Source: Camarhynchus parvulus
Lineage: Eukaryota; Chordata; Aves; Passeriformes; Thraupidae
Assembly (NCBI RefSeq): GCF_901933205.1
Contig: NC_044574.1
Span: 48,331,609-48,395,608, forward strand
DNA: 64,000 bases
Reading direction: 5' to 3'
This document shows positions 13,021 through 27,200 of this stretch, piece by piece. Below the pieces are notes generated by a model, which was not told the DNA's origin, ran no database searches, and saw nothing but the letters and a program-made list of their open reading frames with translations. The translations under genes were made by a program, and so were the position numbers. Position 1 is the stretch's first letter; every line of letters begins with the position of its first letter.

Positions 13021-13519
13021 TGAGTGGTGAAGCTTGTATTGCCCATACGACATAACTCAGCCCCTGCATGTGTGTCAGCATATAGCCAAAGGATGATATT
13101 TCACAGCTCTGCAGTAGCTGGGCTGACCTTCTACAAGGCTCTTAACCTGGAGCTAATAAGTTTTACTCCTTCAAGGGGTAAAACATTTAACTGCAGCTGT
13201 TTACTATTTACACAAAGGGACTGACATGGGGCCTTCCCGTCATGCAGTTTGGCCCATATGAATTCTGTTCAAAAAGAAAGGAGAAGAAACATTCAGATTT
13301 TATTACATTTGCAACTTACAGAGGGCAGACTGTCCTCAGCTTGTCGCTTGTGAGCTCTTTCTTGAGCTTTGCTCATTGTTAGAGACAATATTAATTTTTT
13401 CAGTCATTTTCCATTTGCTGTTCAACACCAAACCATGAAAAATGAGCGCTGACGTAATGATTGATCATGGAGCTGGGGGTTGAAAGTGAACACTAGAACT
13501 GTTGGGCTGTATATGAAAA

Positions 13520-13547
13520 GGGTTTGGGTTTTTTTTTCTTTTTTTTA
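13520..13547. repeat. G-then-T tract
   Basis: GGGTTTGGG followed by a long T run broken once by C. It belongs to the same recurrent class as 6446-6492. Confidence 0.8.
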
Positions 13548-16500
13548 GATGATAATATATTGTTTGTGAATGGGTTATTTATTAGAGCCATGTGTAGCCT
13601 AAAAGGTTTGTAAAGATGATTACTAAAGCATATCCATATGTGGAATGTGTGTGCATATTTGTAAACTTGGCAATTCCTCCAGAATTTTTTTAATGTCTGT
13701 AGAAAAAATGTCTCTGAAATTGTGTAGGGTCATTCTTTTTCTTAATAGTAGATGATATATTTTCAAAACTATTGTGCTTTGCATAACTTTTAATTTAGTT
13801 CTTACATCACACGCTTATGTACTGTTGTATACTTCTAAAATGATTAATTATCTAAATATTTGATAATCTGGCATCAATCTTAACATAAAATCTCTTCTTT
13901 GCCAGCATATTGTATTCTCCAAATACTGTATTAGATCAGATACAGACTTCTTAAGGCATCTCTGTTGGAAGGTAACAAAAATTGGGCATGAGTAAACTAC
14001 TGTTTAGTAGATCTGGAGTGCTTTATTAGAATGGAAGTTGTCATGGGTTTTGTTAAATTTTGGAATCCTGGAGTATCAGATTTTTCTTAAAGAAACATTT
14101 GGCCAGATCACACTACTATGAGTTTTGGAAATACAAACTTTGGAGTCTCAAGCAACAAACCAATATTCTGGTTTCCTGCTCTTTACTAGTGGGTCTAAAT
14201 GCAGAGCTGTTCTACTACTGTAAGCAGAGAAGTTCAGCTATAGCCCTGGTGGGGCTGAGAGCAGGACTTTTTCTGTCATATGTTCCAGGACACCCCAAAT
14301 GGTAACAGGAATAGGTTCTGTTGGGTCTGACAGCATTAAATCAGGCTTTTACAAGATCTAAGCGTTGTACAAAGGAGACCGTCCTGCCGAGCGCCTCAGA
14401 GGCAGGCTGCTATCTATTAATCTCATTTTAAAGGAAATGAGGAAAGCAGCACAGACAGGTGCTCCCTAGCAAGGCATCACAAACATAAAAGGAAATCCAT
14501 GAGCTGATACTGCAGAGAGGAAATGGGCCTGTAACTCAACATTGACAATACACAACCAGTGGAGGCAAACCCAGGTACTTCTGCGTGCAGCTAAATTCCG
14601 GCGCAGGGCTTTGCTGAGGCTCCGCAGCCTGGGGAGTTTGCCATCATCTGCAATAATCTCCCCTCGTGGCTTTTTGGAGCTGTGCAAATGCCCTCAGCTT
14701 CCTTCTCCAAGTTGCCCAGAGCAGCACTGGGCTGTCACTCTGTGGATTGTCCTTTGAAGTCCATGTCTTGAACATCTTTGTGAATATTTTCCAGTACCTG
14801 GTTAAATATCAAAGTAAGAAAAGAAATAGGTAAAAGCAACTTGGGAAAACAGATCCCTTCCATGTAGTTGAGAGTTTATATTTCAGGAAATAGGGATGTG
14901 ATTAAATTATGCATTTATTTAAGTGTCTTGTTTTAACAAAGCATAATAATTGATTTACAATACTTTTATAAATGAAGGCATGGATCATTTAAATTCATTT
15001 TCAGTTTGCCAGAATGCCTTGCTGGTTTGGACCGGACTTAAGAAAGATCAAAAAGTCATGTCACAAACCCAGCAAATATATAGAATACAGGTTTACTTGA
15101 GAAAAAGATCAAGTAAACGGAGCAGTCTGAAACTAAATGAGAAACTTAAAAGGGGTTTGGGAAGTCAAGCACTGGAAGCTATGATTTGCTTCTCATATTA
15201 AAAATAGCATCTCCTTCACATCACAATAGGATCAAGCTTATTTCAAACAATCCCAGTTTATGGAGACTATTCTATGGAAAAATATTTAATATATTAATTT
15301 TCCTTTAGGCAGACATTTCAGCTGCAATAATAAACCGTACCTAAATTTCATGAATTAATTAATTTCACATCAAAGCCATGGTTTATGCCCATAAAAAGTT
15401 TCATGTTACAGCCCAATGTGGAAAAACATTTAAATATCCTGGAAGCATTTAATTCCTAAAATATGCAATAAATGTACTTGAAAAAGGTATGAAGTGTGAT
15501 GTCAGTGATGCTATAACTTATCTTCAACTAGCTATTGCTTTGGGGAGCAATTTAAGTATATAAATAATTGTGGATTTTTTAACTGCGAGTTATGAAAATA
15601 TATAACTAGCTTCTAATTCTTCAGCTTGGTCATAAATAGTCTCTAATTTTGTACCAACTATTTTATGGAGGAGGTTTGGAGGGGGTTGCAGTAACTATGT
15701 ATGTGATTGATGCCAGTTTAAAAGTCTTCAGAGCTGGCTTGTTTCTTTTTTGTCGAAGATCAGCAATGGTTACACCAGGTTTAAACCACTACTGAATACT
15801 TTAAAATTTCTTACCAGATGTCTGTATGATTGTGTTTTCTAGTCTAAAATTCAACTGGGCATCAAAGCAGGCTCTAGGATTTTTTGTGTTCACAGAAATG
15901 AAAATCAAATCCTTACTAAATTCATCAAATTAAATCCTTGATACATCCCATTGCTTGGTGTATTGCTATCAAGGAAAATTTACCATTTTATTTCTGTCTT
16001 AGATTCTTTCATTTACTTCCATAACTTTTTGTTTTGTGATTGTCTAGGGCTTCTTTAAATTCTTTGGATTCTTTAGGATCATTAGTGTTAAATCATTGCA
16101 GGTTGTCCTCTGTACACTATGATGTGAACTTGCACAAGACATAGTGGTGGCTACTGTAATGTAACACTTGATCAACTGGTCCTTCCCGTGGGCTTTTGTA
16201 CCTTCTGTCGGAACTTTTATTACTGCCTGTTAAATTATGGCAGTACCATTAGTGCCTAACAAATGTCTTTTGCTCTCCTGGAATTGTTGCTGTTTGTTGT
16301 TCTTCTCCCAGCTGCTGGTTACATAGTTTCTAATTTTGCCAGATGTAGTAGTTTGCCAGTTTTTCGTCTCAGATGCAGCTCTGGCTTGACTTTGTTAAAT
16401 GCAGCACCAAAAGTTCTCCAGCAGTGTGTCAAGATATTTTCCCACCTCTTCTACACTGTTTATTGAGTGCCTCTTTTTCCTCTTGCCTAGATGGTCTTGT

Positions 16501-18233
16501 ACACTAGGGGAGGAGTGTAACAGAGATTACTTTAGAAATGTTTTCACAAATCCTGTTAGTTTTCCATTCAGATTTACCATTGTTACCAGTATGAACTCTA
16601 ATCACTGTATCCATTTCTCCCTTGCATACCACTCCTTCAGTATACATGTATGATTCATTTTATTAGCTTTGCTGAAAGTTAAAGATTTCTAGCATTTGAG
16701 AAAGTAAGTGCTGGCATTCCCAGTCCTGTGATCATGAACTACAGATAAGTATTTCCCTGCAGATACTCAGGGAGAGTTGTGTTACTTTCTACCTGAGCTG
16801 ATAGGGCTGCAAATATATATGCAATGTAAATACAGGTTTTGAAAGCACCAGTGAGCAGTTCCTTCCTTTTTCCATTTCAAATTATATGTGAGAATATCTG
16901 GGCCAATACCAGTAATTCTTGCACAACAAATACCAAATATCAGGTTTTTTAGACTGAAGTGGTATAGAGTAAGAAAGATCATTGGGTGCAAAGACTGCTT
17001 GCTAAAGCATCATAGTCACATTTCTCAAAAGAATGTGACCTCAGTATAAGGCGGCCTTTTGGTATCTATTGTCTTGCTGGTAGTCTGCCTACCTCCTTGT
17101 TGCGTCACTTGGCAATCCTTTTATACAGAACTCCATCTTCAGCAGAGTAATAAACACCAAAAGCAATTAAACACATGAGATACAAAGGTTTTTCCAGTGA
17201 ATTATTTTGCTTTCAGCATCTGTGATCTGTACTGCATGTCTGAACCAAAGTCATGTGTCCACACTTTTGCCCATATACACGACTGATGAGGACAGATCAC
17301 TGCAGAAGCTTGCAAAAGGTTGCAAATTTTAATTCCTGGTTACTACAATGTGATTATTTGCTCTAGCTGGTTTCTAGTCAGTATAGGACTGAGTATTAGT
17401 GGTACTCTAGGCTGAGTTTTAGTGGTGTAATTTTAGAGCCACTGGAGGGCTGGGGATAAGAGGGAGTGAGAGGAAAAAGGAATCACTTTTTATGGATTGA
17501 CTGTTTGGCAGTTGTCATCCAAGTAAACACTGAGTGTAAACTATTCAAGCTGCACCACACCTTTCTAGGCCCCCGTATGGGCAACACTTATTTCATTTAA
17601 TTGAATGATAAACAAATGAATCAGATGGATAAACTGAACATGTCACCAGCAAAATGAGAGCAAAATGTTAGTGACCCTCTTACTTTCATTCACATACTCC
17701 AGTGCTAGTCGAAACATCTCTCCACTTTCCTAGCAAAATTATCAAATCCTAGATAAGAGAAAGAGTGTATCAGGCCCAAGCACAGCTCATATATTTTGTG
17801 CAAATGCTGGAGGGAAAACTGGAGAATACCCGAATGACTGTTTTATTACTGAACAGAACTCTTTGTCTAACCTGTCAGCTACCTGGCTGGGAATCTCTCA
17901 TCTTGACACAATAACAAGAAAACCAGTTTTAGAAATGAATGTTCAGATGCTGAAAAAAGCAAGTCCCAACTCATATGCTCCAAATGTCAACTTTCTGTTT
18001 AATAAGGTGTAATTTAGATGCCAGTTGGGTGGAGGTTTCACCCCTTGCTTTTTCACTTCCAGGTAAGCATGTCAGTGGGTTGAGATGTACATGCCCTGCA
18101 GCTGTGGCAGTCTTCCTTGATGACAAGCATAAAAAGGATTAATGACAAACACTTTTTTTTTAATATTCCTCCCCTTGGTTGGTTAATTTTCCAATCAAAG
18201 TTCTCATTTTATTCATTTGACTCACTCAGACAC

Positions 18234-18269
18234 TGCAGTAAGGTTTAACTTTGCAGTAAGGTTTAACAT
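18234..18269. repeat. 18-bp tandem duplication
   Basis: The unit beginning TGCAGTAAGGTTTAAC occurs twice in direct tandem (starts 18234 and 18252), with a degenerate third partial copy (ACTGTAAGAC) after it. It produces a repeated peptide in one frame, but there is no sign that it is coding. Confidence 0.85.
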
Positions 18270-21009
18270 TACTGTAAGACATAAAACTTCTTCCTCTGAG
18301 AAGTGTGATAATGTAGCTCTCACTGTTGCAACAGCACTGTCCCATTTCCCCAGGCTCTGTCCATTCATTTTTAGGAAGTCAGACAACAAAACTGGAAATC
18401 TTTTCTCCAAAGCCTGATGAGCCTTCTGCATGTGTCAGCTGTCAGGTTACTCCATTCAAGTCTGTAGGATTTGTAGTCTTCTCCAGAAAAATGATCTCAC
18501 TTGTTTTGTCTGAGGTGCCTTTTACACCCACGTCTGGAATAAGTGTGCATGTGCAATCCCTGTGTTTTTAAATGTCAAAAAAGAGAGGTGTTGGATGTGG
18601 GCCCAGCTTCAGAAAAACAGCTCTTCAGTAATTTGTGATTGCAATGCTTGTGAAGGTTTGACAGCTCTGCAGGCAGACACCAGGTTGTAGCTACTACAGA
18701 GGTGAGTGATAAAAGAACTCTCCATCACTGAATGGTGCCTCCATAGAATGGAAGTGCCCAAGTAGCTTGAAATTGGGCAGTGGCCCTCCCTCAAGGCATC
18801 AATTCTCTATGAGCAAAATGAGTGGAGGTATAGAGGGACTAAGAAAAATGTGGGAAAAGCTAATGATGATGAACATAGGGTCAGTTTCTGTGCTACCAAA
18901 TGAAACAGGTCAAGAAGGAGGAGACAGTCACAGCAGCCTGAATCAGTGGCTGGAGTCCAAACAACAAAGAGGCACGAGGTAAAAGTGACAAGGAAGGGAT
19001 ACTGGCAGATACTGTGCCAAGAAAGGACAAAAAGGTCAGCATGGATGGAGGGGAGAGACGCAAGCCATGTAGGAAACAGAGAAGGATGGTTTCTTGGAGA
19101 GAAGAGGGAATCCCATCCCAATGAGAATGACAGACTCTTGGTGACAGAAGCACTTTTCCTGAGGGATGAGTTGATCAATTAGGTAGCTTTACTGAAGCTT
19201 TTCTAGAGATGGATGAAGCACTAGCCCAAGGGAAATCAATTGCTGACAGAATCTGTGCCCTTCCTTAGATGATGGCAGAAATAGCTGTGCCTCAACAGGG
19301 AAGGGAACTTTGTCAGAATTTGAATTAAGCCAGTGGCCACCTGTTTCCCTACCTATAGATTTTTTGGGGTGTTTTTTTTGTTTCAAACATGGCCCTTATT
19401 CAGTTTTATTCCCAGTTCTCAAACTTTAATAATTGTTCTTCCACTGGCCTTCTGGTTGATCTTGGACACTACATACGTCAATTTGTACATCTCTAAAGTA
19501 AACCTAAAATAACTCATCTAAGGATGTCCTATCCACTAATATGTGGGAGCTGTGAACTTAGAAGAGGGAAAATATATTTTAATTAGATTAAGTTACCTTT
19601 CTAAAAATCAAAACATTTTTGTAATATATTTCCTTTCCATTTGAAATCCTTTTGAATAAGTGTTGCATACAATTCATTAGATGTGAGTTCTCACTTATCT
19701 ACATTATTTTAGGGGTTTTTGCTTTATTTGACTGTAGAACAATTCAAACAGAATCCAGAAAATACCAAACATTTGGCTGATCTGTCTCTGATATTGAACA
19801 GTCACATTACAGGGGTTGTGCCTATCCAACCAGGAGATGTCTATAATGATGACAGGTCCTGACTTTTTGAAAAAACAAGGTTAGCTTATCTGACACTAAA
19901 ATCTCTGGCTCTTACACCCAAAATTGAGAAGCCCACTGAGTGTCTGAGAAGCATATGTTCCAAATCAGCTGTCAGTAAACGACCGAGCAAATGCATGGAA
20001 CAACTTAGACATTCTTCACACTTTGCAAATCCAGACACTTTTTCTTATTTTTAAGTTTTTCCTTTCCACTTATTTTGAGATGGAAACCTCTCCAAAAGCC
20101 AGGTAACATGGTGCACAATGGGAAAGTAGCATGAAAGTGATTGATTGCAAAAATTGGAAGATGCATTGTGTAATCATATGCCAGGAGAAGGAGCAGGCAA
20201 CATGACTTGGTTTCCATTTCAAATAAATAGACAGTGGAACAATCAAGTAACTGCCAAAGTAAATTAATTCAGCATGGTTGGAACACCAGCACATCGCTGC
20301 CTCAGAGAAGGTTGCTGTCACAAGTTACAGCATCAGCAGTGAAGGACACAGATTTTCTGTTTTACTTTTCACTTTCTGAGCCACCCTCTGCTCTCTGTCA
20401 GTCTAACTGACATCTGGAGGAACGCTGCTGAGTTCACTCAAATTAGTCAAAAGTTTAAATTATTGTAAAATAGATCAGATTCCTGCCCACTGTCCTTGAA
20501 CCCCTGAGGTATGCAAAATGTATGATGGACTCTTTCTTGTGGGGATTTATACACTGATTTAACTGTTCCCAACAACTTCTTTACCACATTATGAGCTTTA
20601 GGGGAGAAAGAAAAAAATTTTTTATTTATGAAGAAGTGATAGAAATAAAGAAGAATTAGAAGCTCTCCATGAAAATTGCAAGAGGTCCCAAGGCCATATC
20701 AAAGCACATTATTTATATTCTTTTGGCTTTCACCGACAGAGCTGAACTTCTCTTCCAACATGTCCAAATCTGAATTTGATCTTGTAATTTGAGATATGGT
20801 AAGGTAGAGGTTATCATACCCCTTTGCTTTGAAATCTGTCACAGAGCTTCTTGTAAAAGGCTTTGATTTTGTATAAGGTGAATATAAAATCACAACATGC
20901 ACAACATGCTTGACACCAAACACTGTCTTTACAAACTTCAGCAGTGTTGTGCAGGTGTGAGCAAGGATTTACCAGCACACAACCTTTTTTACCAAGACAC
21001 AGCTTGTGT

Positions 21010-21215
21010 CAGAAGGGCAGAGCGCTCAAACGGTATCGCAGCCTAATACCTGACATGCTTTACGTGAAAGCAGGACACTCCTTCATTAGCTGAAGGTCAC
21101 AGATTATAATAATGCTTGGCACTTACAATCCTGGAGGCGTTGTACTCCATCTAATTAAAATTGGCAGATATGTCGGCTTTTATGCATCGGGAAAATAAAG
21201 TCGAGATTTCCCTAA
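21010..21215. promoter_or_regulatory. Candidate conserved regulatory element
   Basis: Within AT-rich DNA almost free of CpG, this 200-base block keeps about ten CpG sites (for example in GAGCGCTC, ACGGTATCGC, TACGTG, GGCGTTG, TGTCGGC, CATCGGG, AGTCGAG). It also carries a homeodomain-type CTAATTAAAATTGG sequence. No repeat or coding frame explains it. Retained CpGs plus TAATTA motifs are typical of distal enhancers, but this is inference without any alignment. Confidence 0.2.
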
Positions 21216-24200
21216 AGGCAGAGATAGAAGAGGAAAGAATTCATAGGCACAGAATCCTAATTCTATTTCAGTTCCTTGGTAGCCAGTTCTTCTCAGATTC
21301 CTGACCAAGCTTCCTAATAATAAGGGGAAAATTTGAATTTCATTTTTAAAAAAATTGAGGAATAAGTACTAAATCTATCATTTATACTAAACCAGGGCAC
21401 AATATTTTGAAAAGAGTTTTTTCAGGACTATGAATAGAAAAGCAAAGCATAACACCCGCTGGTGTTAAAATTCACAGGCCTATTACGAGCCAAAAGTTAT
21501 AACTTGTTTTTCTTAATACTACATACGCACCTTCTTTCCCAGAGCAAAAGCTTGGAGTACGAGCAGAAGCACTACAGAATATTCACCCTTCTGCATTTGT
21601 GAACATCTAACACATTCATCTTATACAAACTTTGCATGTTAATGCATTTATTAAGCAGGACACCATAGCATTACTCTTTAGCTTATATTAAGCATGGAAG
21701 CAGAAGGGAAACCTAAATCTGAACAATTCCATTTTTATATGTTTTATTCTTTTTTCTACCAAGTTTTTCTAATAGATGCATACTTCATAATGAAATACCC
21801 AATTATTCAGAAATCACAGTTGCATGAAGCTCACTTCAGCTGGGAGTACAGCTATCTGTCATTCTTCATGCTGGTACTACATGATGTGAGAGGTCTCCAC
21901 AAAGTCAGTTTCCTTGGTGCTCCCCATGCTCATTTGAGGTTGGCTGTTACTAGTGTTTGGAGCAGCAATGGTCATATCCCTGAGCTGCCAACCGAAGGGA
22001 CACATCTCCTTTGCTCAGAAAATTCCATGACATCTACAAAGATGTCCTGGTAAAAAAGCATTCAGGAATTTCTCTGCAAGCCCAGACAGACTCAGCTCAA
22101 TCTGGTAGAGTAACCCCACTGATCTTCAGCAGACCCACTTGCAGGAGTGGGAGCAATGCTTAAGCATTCTACATCTTTGGGATGCAAGCTGGCAGTGTTA
22201 ATCCATGCAAAATGCCATGGAACTTGGTTTAAGTAACAATGTATGTTAAGGTCTATGTATCTTATTAATAAAGAGAGAGGCTGTAGAGTGCAGAGTACAT
22301 GCACTTGGCTGGCTGTAGCTTGCAGCTCAGCAAGCTGCACAGAATCTCTTATTCTGTGTGGCAACAGCACTAACTAGAAATGTTTAAATAATCACATGTA
22401 TTTTAGTGTGTCTTCTCTGCTCTTAAAATTGAACATAAGACCAATTCTTCTAAAGGACTTTCTCCGTTTCATTGCACACTGGCTTGGAGAGTGTCTCAAC
22501 ACTTAATAAATACTGTGGACTTTTCAAACCATACTTTGCACTCTTAAAACATTGTGCAAGCATTGTCTAGAAACATATGAAATATATGGAGATATCCAAG
22601 TTCAGTAAAGTGCATTATATATGCCTCTTACCCTTATTCAGTGGCTATCATTTCAGTCCTTCTGAAGATAAGGAACACACAGAGCAGGCTGCTACCCCCA
22701 CATAGGTGTTTTGTTGCTACCAGCTTGATTATTTTGTTCAAACTGTAACAATCAAGAAGGTCATTTTTAATTAAAAGCAACAACTATGGACAAGATTAAT
22801 TGTATCAAATTATTATTTTTTTCAAGAAAGCAGAATGTTCCCTTACAGTGTCTTGTATCTCCTTGTTTTTAAAACACAGTAATACTCTGGAATAACTTTT
22901 CTTAATAGGCCACGTGTGCTTAGTGTGCTTAAAAAAATAGCAAAAATGATAGTGTGTTTTTTTCCTCAAAGCAGTAGATAGAAAATATTTCATGTAAGAA
23001 TGTGAAAGATATTTTTTTGAGTTGAATAAGCAGGGCCAGTTATTTATGCTGAAAAATTCCAAAGATTAAGCTTCTGCTCTTTAATGTCTCAGCCCTAAAA
23101 TGTATGTGATATATGTGTTCAGTTTGTTCCTTTTTACATTTACCCTTTAAGTGCAGCATCCATTGATAGCCATTTAGAAAGCACTTGAGTGCTGTGTGTT
23201 TTAGCAAAGCTAACAAGAGAGAGGTTTTAGATACAAGGACTAGTGTTTAAAACAACCTTGTGAAATTGCTGGTTTCTATGTACTGCCAGGAACCAACCTG
23301 GGGTGGGAGGGGAGCAGGAAAGCTTCAGAGGAAATCTTAAAGAAATGAGCCATAGCCAATGCTGTCATCAATGGCAGTGAGAGTCAGACTGGCAGTTTAG
23401 TCAGGGTTTAGCTAGTGTCTGGAATTTGGACACCCCTGAACACAAATCCTTAATGCCAGGGAACTCTATAGCTGACTGGCACTTGAGCCAGACATACAGA
23501 CACGGAGTGGTTATCTTGCTGCAGATGACATGTCCAACCTTTGGAGAAAGTAAGGGCTCAGATGGATGTAGAAATGACAACTATCTGCTTGTTTCATCCT
23601 GTCACATGAGATGGCCAGAATCACATTTATCCTTCTCTAACAGTGGATTCACAGATATTATTTTTTTCTCCATATTGCTCCTGCAAGGAGTCATCCTTGT
23701 TGCTGAACAAGGCAGGAGATGTTGCAAAAGTATTCAGTGCTCTAGAGAGATGTTTAAAATGTAAGCCACCAGGTTTAATGAGGGGACAGGCCTTTTCCAG
23801 CAGCCACCAGGTTGCTGAAACTTTTTGTTTACCTTGTCTTGCTTGGTCTTGCAAGACACCTTTTATGGCAAAGGTTGCATGTAACACAAAAGCTTCTGGA
23901 GATGAGTGCACATCTGACCCACTGCAATGATTTGATTGTGGTGTTCGTGGAGGCTGAGTATGCCTGAAATGCCTGAAAGTATATTTATCTTCTGTGTTAT
24001 TATCCAAACTGGTCTGCCAAAGTCATGAAATTGAGGTTGGGGTTCAGTGAGGCTTGCCAGAGGAGCCTTTATCAGCTGCTGAGGAATAGAGTTCCAGGGG
24101 AATTGATGGGAATTGGTGAATCTTGATGTTTTCTCTGCATCAGATCCACCTCCCTTTCAGGATAAGTATTGCACTGTTATTGATACATCTTTTAAAAATT

Positions 24201-27200
24201 TCGAATATGTTTGCACCCTTTTTTTTTTAACCTAAACTACAAAAGCCTTGGTCTGAAACACTTCAATGGCATGAGAAGCTGCCAAGAACTGGTGGCCTAG
24301 GGCACGAACTTGGACTATTAACCCATAGTATATAGTCCCATTAGTTCCCAAGAAATGTCCAGTGATCAGTGTTGCTTAATTGATTTGTAGTAAACCGACA
24401 GGTGGTTTCTCCCAAGCATGTTACTTTCCAAATTGTGTCCTTTAAAAAACCTTATTCACATCATTCTTTAGATTTTTGGCCTCCCATTCATCCTTCTCCT
24501 GTCATACGACAGAGGAACTTCAGTCTAGCATGAATGATGTCACGTGTTCATCTAGCAGGAGTCCTCATCAGCATTGCTCTTAGTTGCTCTGCCTTGAAAA
24601 TACCATGTTTCAATAAAAATGAGAAAAATGCCTTTATCCTCGTTTCTCGTTTCTCTGTGAAGCACAATTTATTTGGAGGATAAGCCTAGACCTGTTATGT
24701 TAATCATAAATCAATTATATTTATCCCAAATCTGGAAAGCATGAAAATACCTTCTTTCCTAATTGTAAAATCCAGTAGGATATTCACAGTAATTAAGGCT
24801 TGTTTTGTACAAATCATAAGCTCATATCATAATCATTAGAGGTACAACAGAGTATTTGTCTATCTTAGAGTATTTGAAATGTCTGTTTCAATTGCAGTGG
24901 AGGTTTGGGAATTTATTTATTTTTGATAGCTAAAGTAAATCCTTTCATGAACCAGGTTTTCCCTTTTTATTCCTCATGTAGCCTTTTGAATTTAGTCAGA
25001 TTTTACGTGACATGAAGAAAGTGAGAAGGGAACTATGAGGTTAAGCCTGTAAAATACTGTCTCTGCCCAGTACCACTGGCCATTGATTTGGCAGATAAGC
25101 ACCCCGCAATATTGCTCCTTACACCTTTAGTCTGTAAATAGATTATGTCAGCCAAGCTGTCCCCACTGTTTGTTATTACTAGCACTTGAATCATCAGGTT
25201 CAGACCTCCTCAGTGCTAAGGAATGTACAAGGAGAGTCAAAAAAGCTCACAAATAAAGAAAATATTTTAGGAAATAAAGAAATATTCTTAATTCTGTTAT
25301 ATGCGTAAGTGGCTGAGATGCAAAGTAAAGATACTTAATTGTCTTCATGATCCTTATTTTTTGCAGTAGGGTTTATTGAGGGTGGGGTTTTTTTGTATTT
25401 TCATTGGGTAGCTTAGGTGTTTGGGGATTTTTTAGGGGGTGAGGAGGGATTGGGGGATGGAATTTACAGTTCTGATCCCACCTGGTAAGCAGAAGTTTCA
25501 GCTTATAGGAAAACAGGGAAAGTTTGTTTATCTAAAATCTGTAGTTTCCACATACTATTCCCCAACCATGTCTAAAAACTGGCTAAGTTCACTGTGGGCT
25601 TCAACACCCTTAAAGCAATTTACCCCATTTGATACTGAGGTACTGGCTTTGGCTCACATTGTGACAAATAGTGCCAGAGAATAAATTCTCTGCATCTTTC
25701 CTCACAGTTCAGTTGCCAAGATATCAAATAAGTACACTTCTGCTTATGAGAGTGCACATTTCATGGTCAATGTCTAGACCTCCTAGCACCAGAAATATCC
25801 CATTATTCTGTGTTCATTATTAAGTGTGTGTCATGGACTCATTTCTCCCGTTCATCTCGGACTCTGTGGAATGTAAGCATGATCTTATGGTCAGGCCCTG
25901 CTGCCCTTTGCCCATTAAGTACCAAACTGTCAGAATGAATGGAAACAGGTGTATGCAGAGAAAAAGAGATGGCTATATCTGAACGAGTGATTTTGATTGT
26001 TGTAGCCATGGTTGAAATGAAACCCGGCTGAGAAGTGCAACCAAAATTTTTCAGATTCTTTTGTGCACCATCATGACTGCTGACCATCATGCCAGCAACC
26101 ATGTTAATAAAAGGGCATTTCTAAAATTTCCTCTTCATGACAATACCCAATTCAGTTGCACATTATTTCTTTTTGAAGCTTCTGGAATATTTTGTCTTTG
26201 CTGTGTCAAAACTTCCTAATGAGTAGGTCAAAAGACTCAAATGAAGCCTTTATATTTCTTTCAATTCCCTAAAAATTGACTAAAATCAATCCCAGTGAGG
26301 TTGTGTGTAATTGCCAGTGCTGGAAAGCAGGCACCTGAAGTATGCCATCATTTCTCAAGCACCATGAGGTCTGCTCTGCCTGGCTCAGGCTCTCTAGGTA
26401 TAAAGTGCACTTTGAGGTTATGTGCTCTTCCTACAGGCTTATGCTTTTATGGCATCATGGATAAAAGCAGCTGCTATTTGAGTCAAAGTACAGATATGAT
26501 AATTAATTTTACAGGATATATAGCATAATGAAGAACTGCATCACTACAGACAGGTTTAAATTGACAGTTCAAGTCTTTTGTTATCCTTTTGATGGGGAAA
26601 GAGGGACATCTGGTGGGAGGTCTTTGTAAAAAATTGGGCAATGTAATTTTCTGTTTGCAGTAGGATACAAATCCCTAGAGAAGTTGTATATTCTGTGTAA
26701 CCTACAGACTTTGGATAATTTCTAACCAGGAGAGCTGGTTAATTAATTTGTACCAAACCCACCCAACAAGATGTTGTGCAGTGGTGCATACTGTAAATCT
26801 TCACTTCCCTTTATCAAGTTCACAAAGTATAGCTAAGGCTGGATAACATCCAGTACCCTCTTGTAATGAAATTTTCACAAAAGGTCTGGGAGAAAAGTGG
26901 TGGGATGAAGACTCATCCAGAAAAAGCACTTCATACTTTTTGTTCAGAGTTAGAAAAGAAATATTAGGAATCCTCTAGCTTGCCTAAGTACATAAAAAAG
27001 CAAGACATTGTGGCATTACTGAGTAGACATCTTCTAAAGGATTATAACCTACTTAATCAACCTCTGGGAATGCAGCAGGGCAGGAGGCAAAACATACAGT
27101 TATACTTGAGCATGACACTTAAAAATAAAGTGCAGCAGATTAAAGGAAGACATAAGAATGTGGCACATCTATGTTAAAATGCCCAGTATGCTTGAACCCA

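Larger units (their letters stand above)
8502..18233. other. Non-coding stretch with scattered small structures
   Basis: No exon could be supported. The stretch holds a palindromic relic (8881-8944), an AAC repeat (8947-8969), inverted repeats at 9327-9379, 11757-11783 and 12998-13020, a T-rich tract (13520-13547), and a block with several retained CpGs near 14370-14660 that might be regulatory. A 149-codon open frame at 12396-12845 is treated as chance. Confidence 0.55.

Noticed and set aside
18807..19178. Minus-strand open frames of 86 and 123 codons
   Set aside because: The strand is pyrimidine-rich, so several frames are open together. There is no domain and no splice context.
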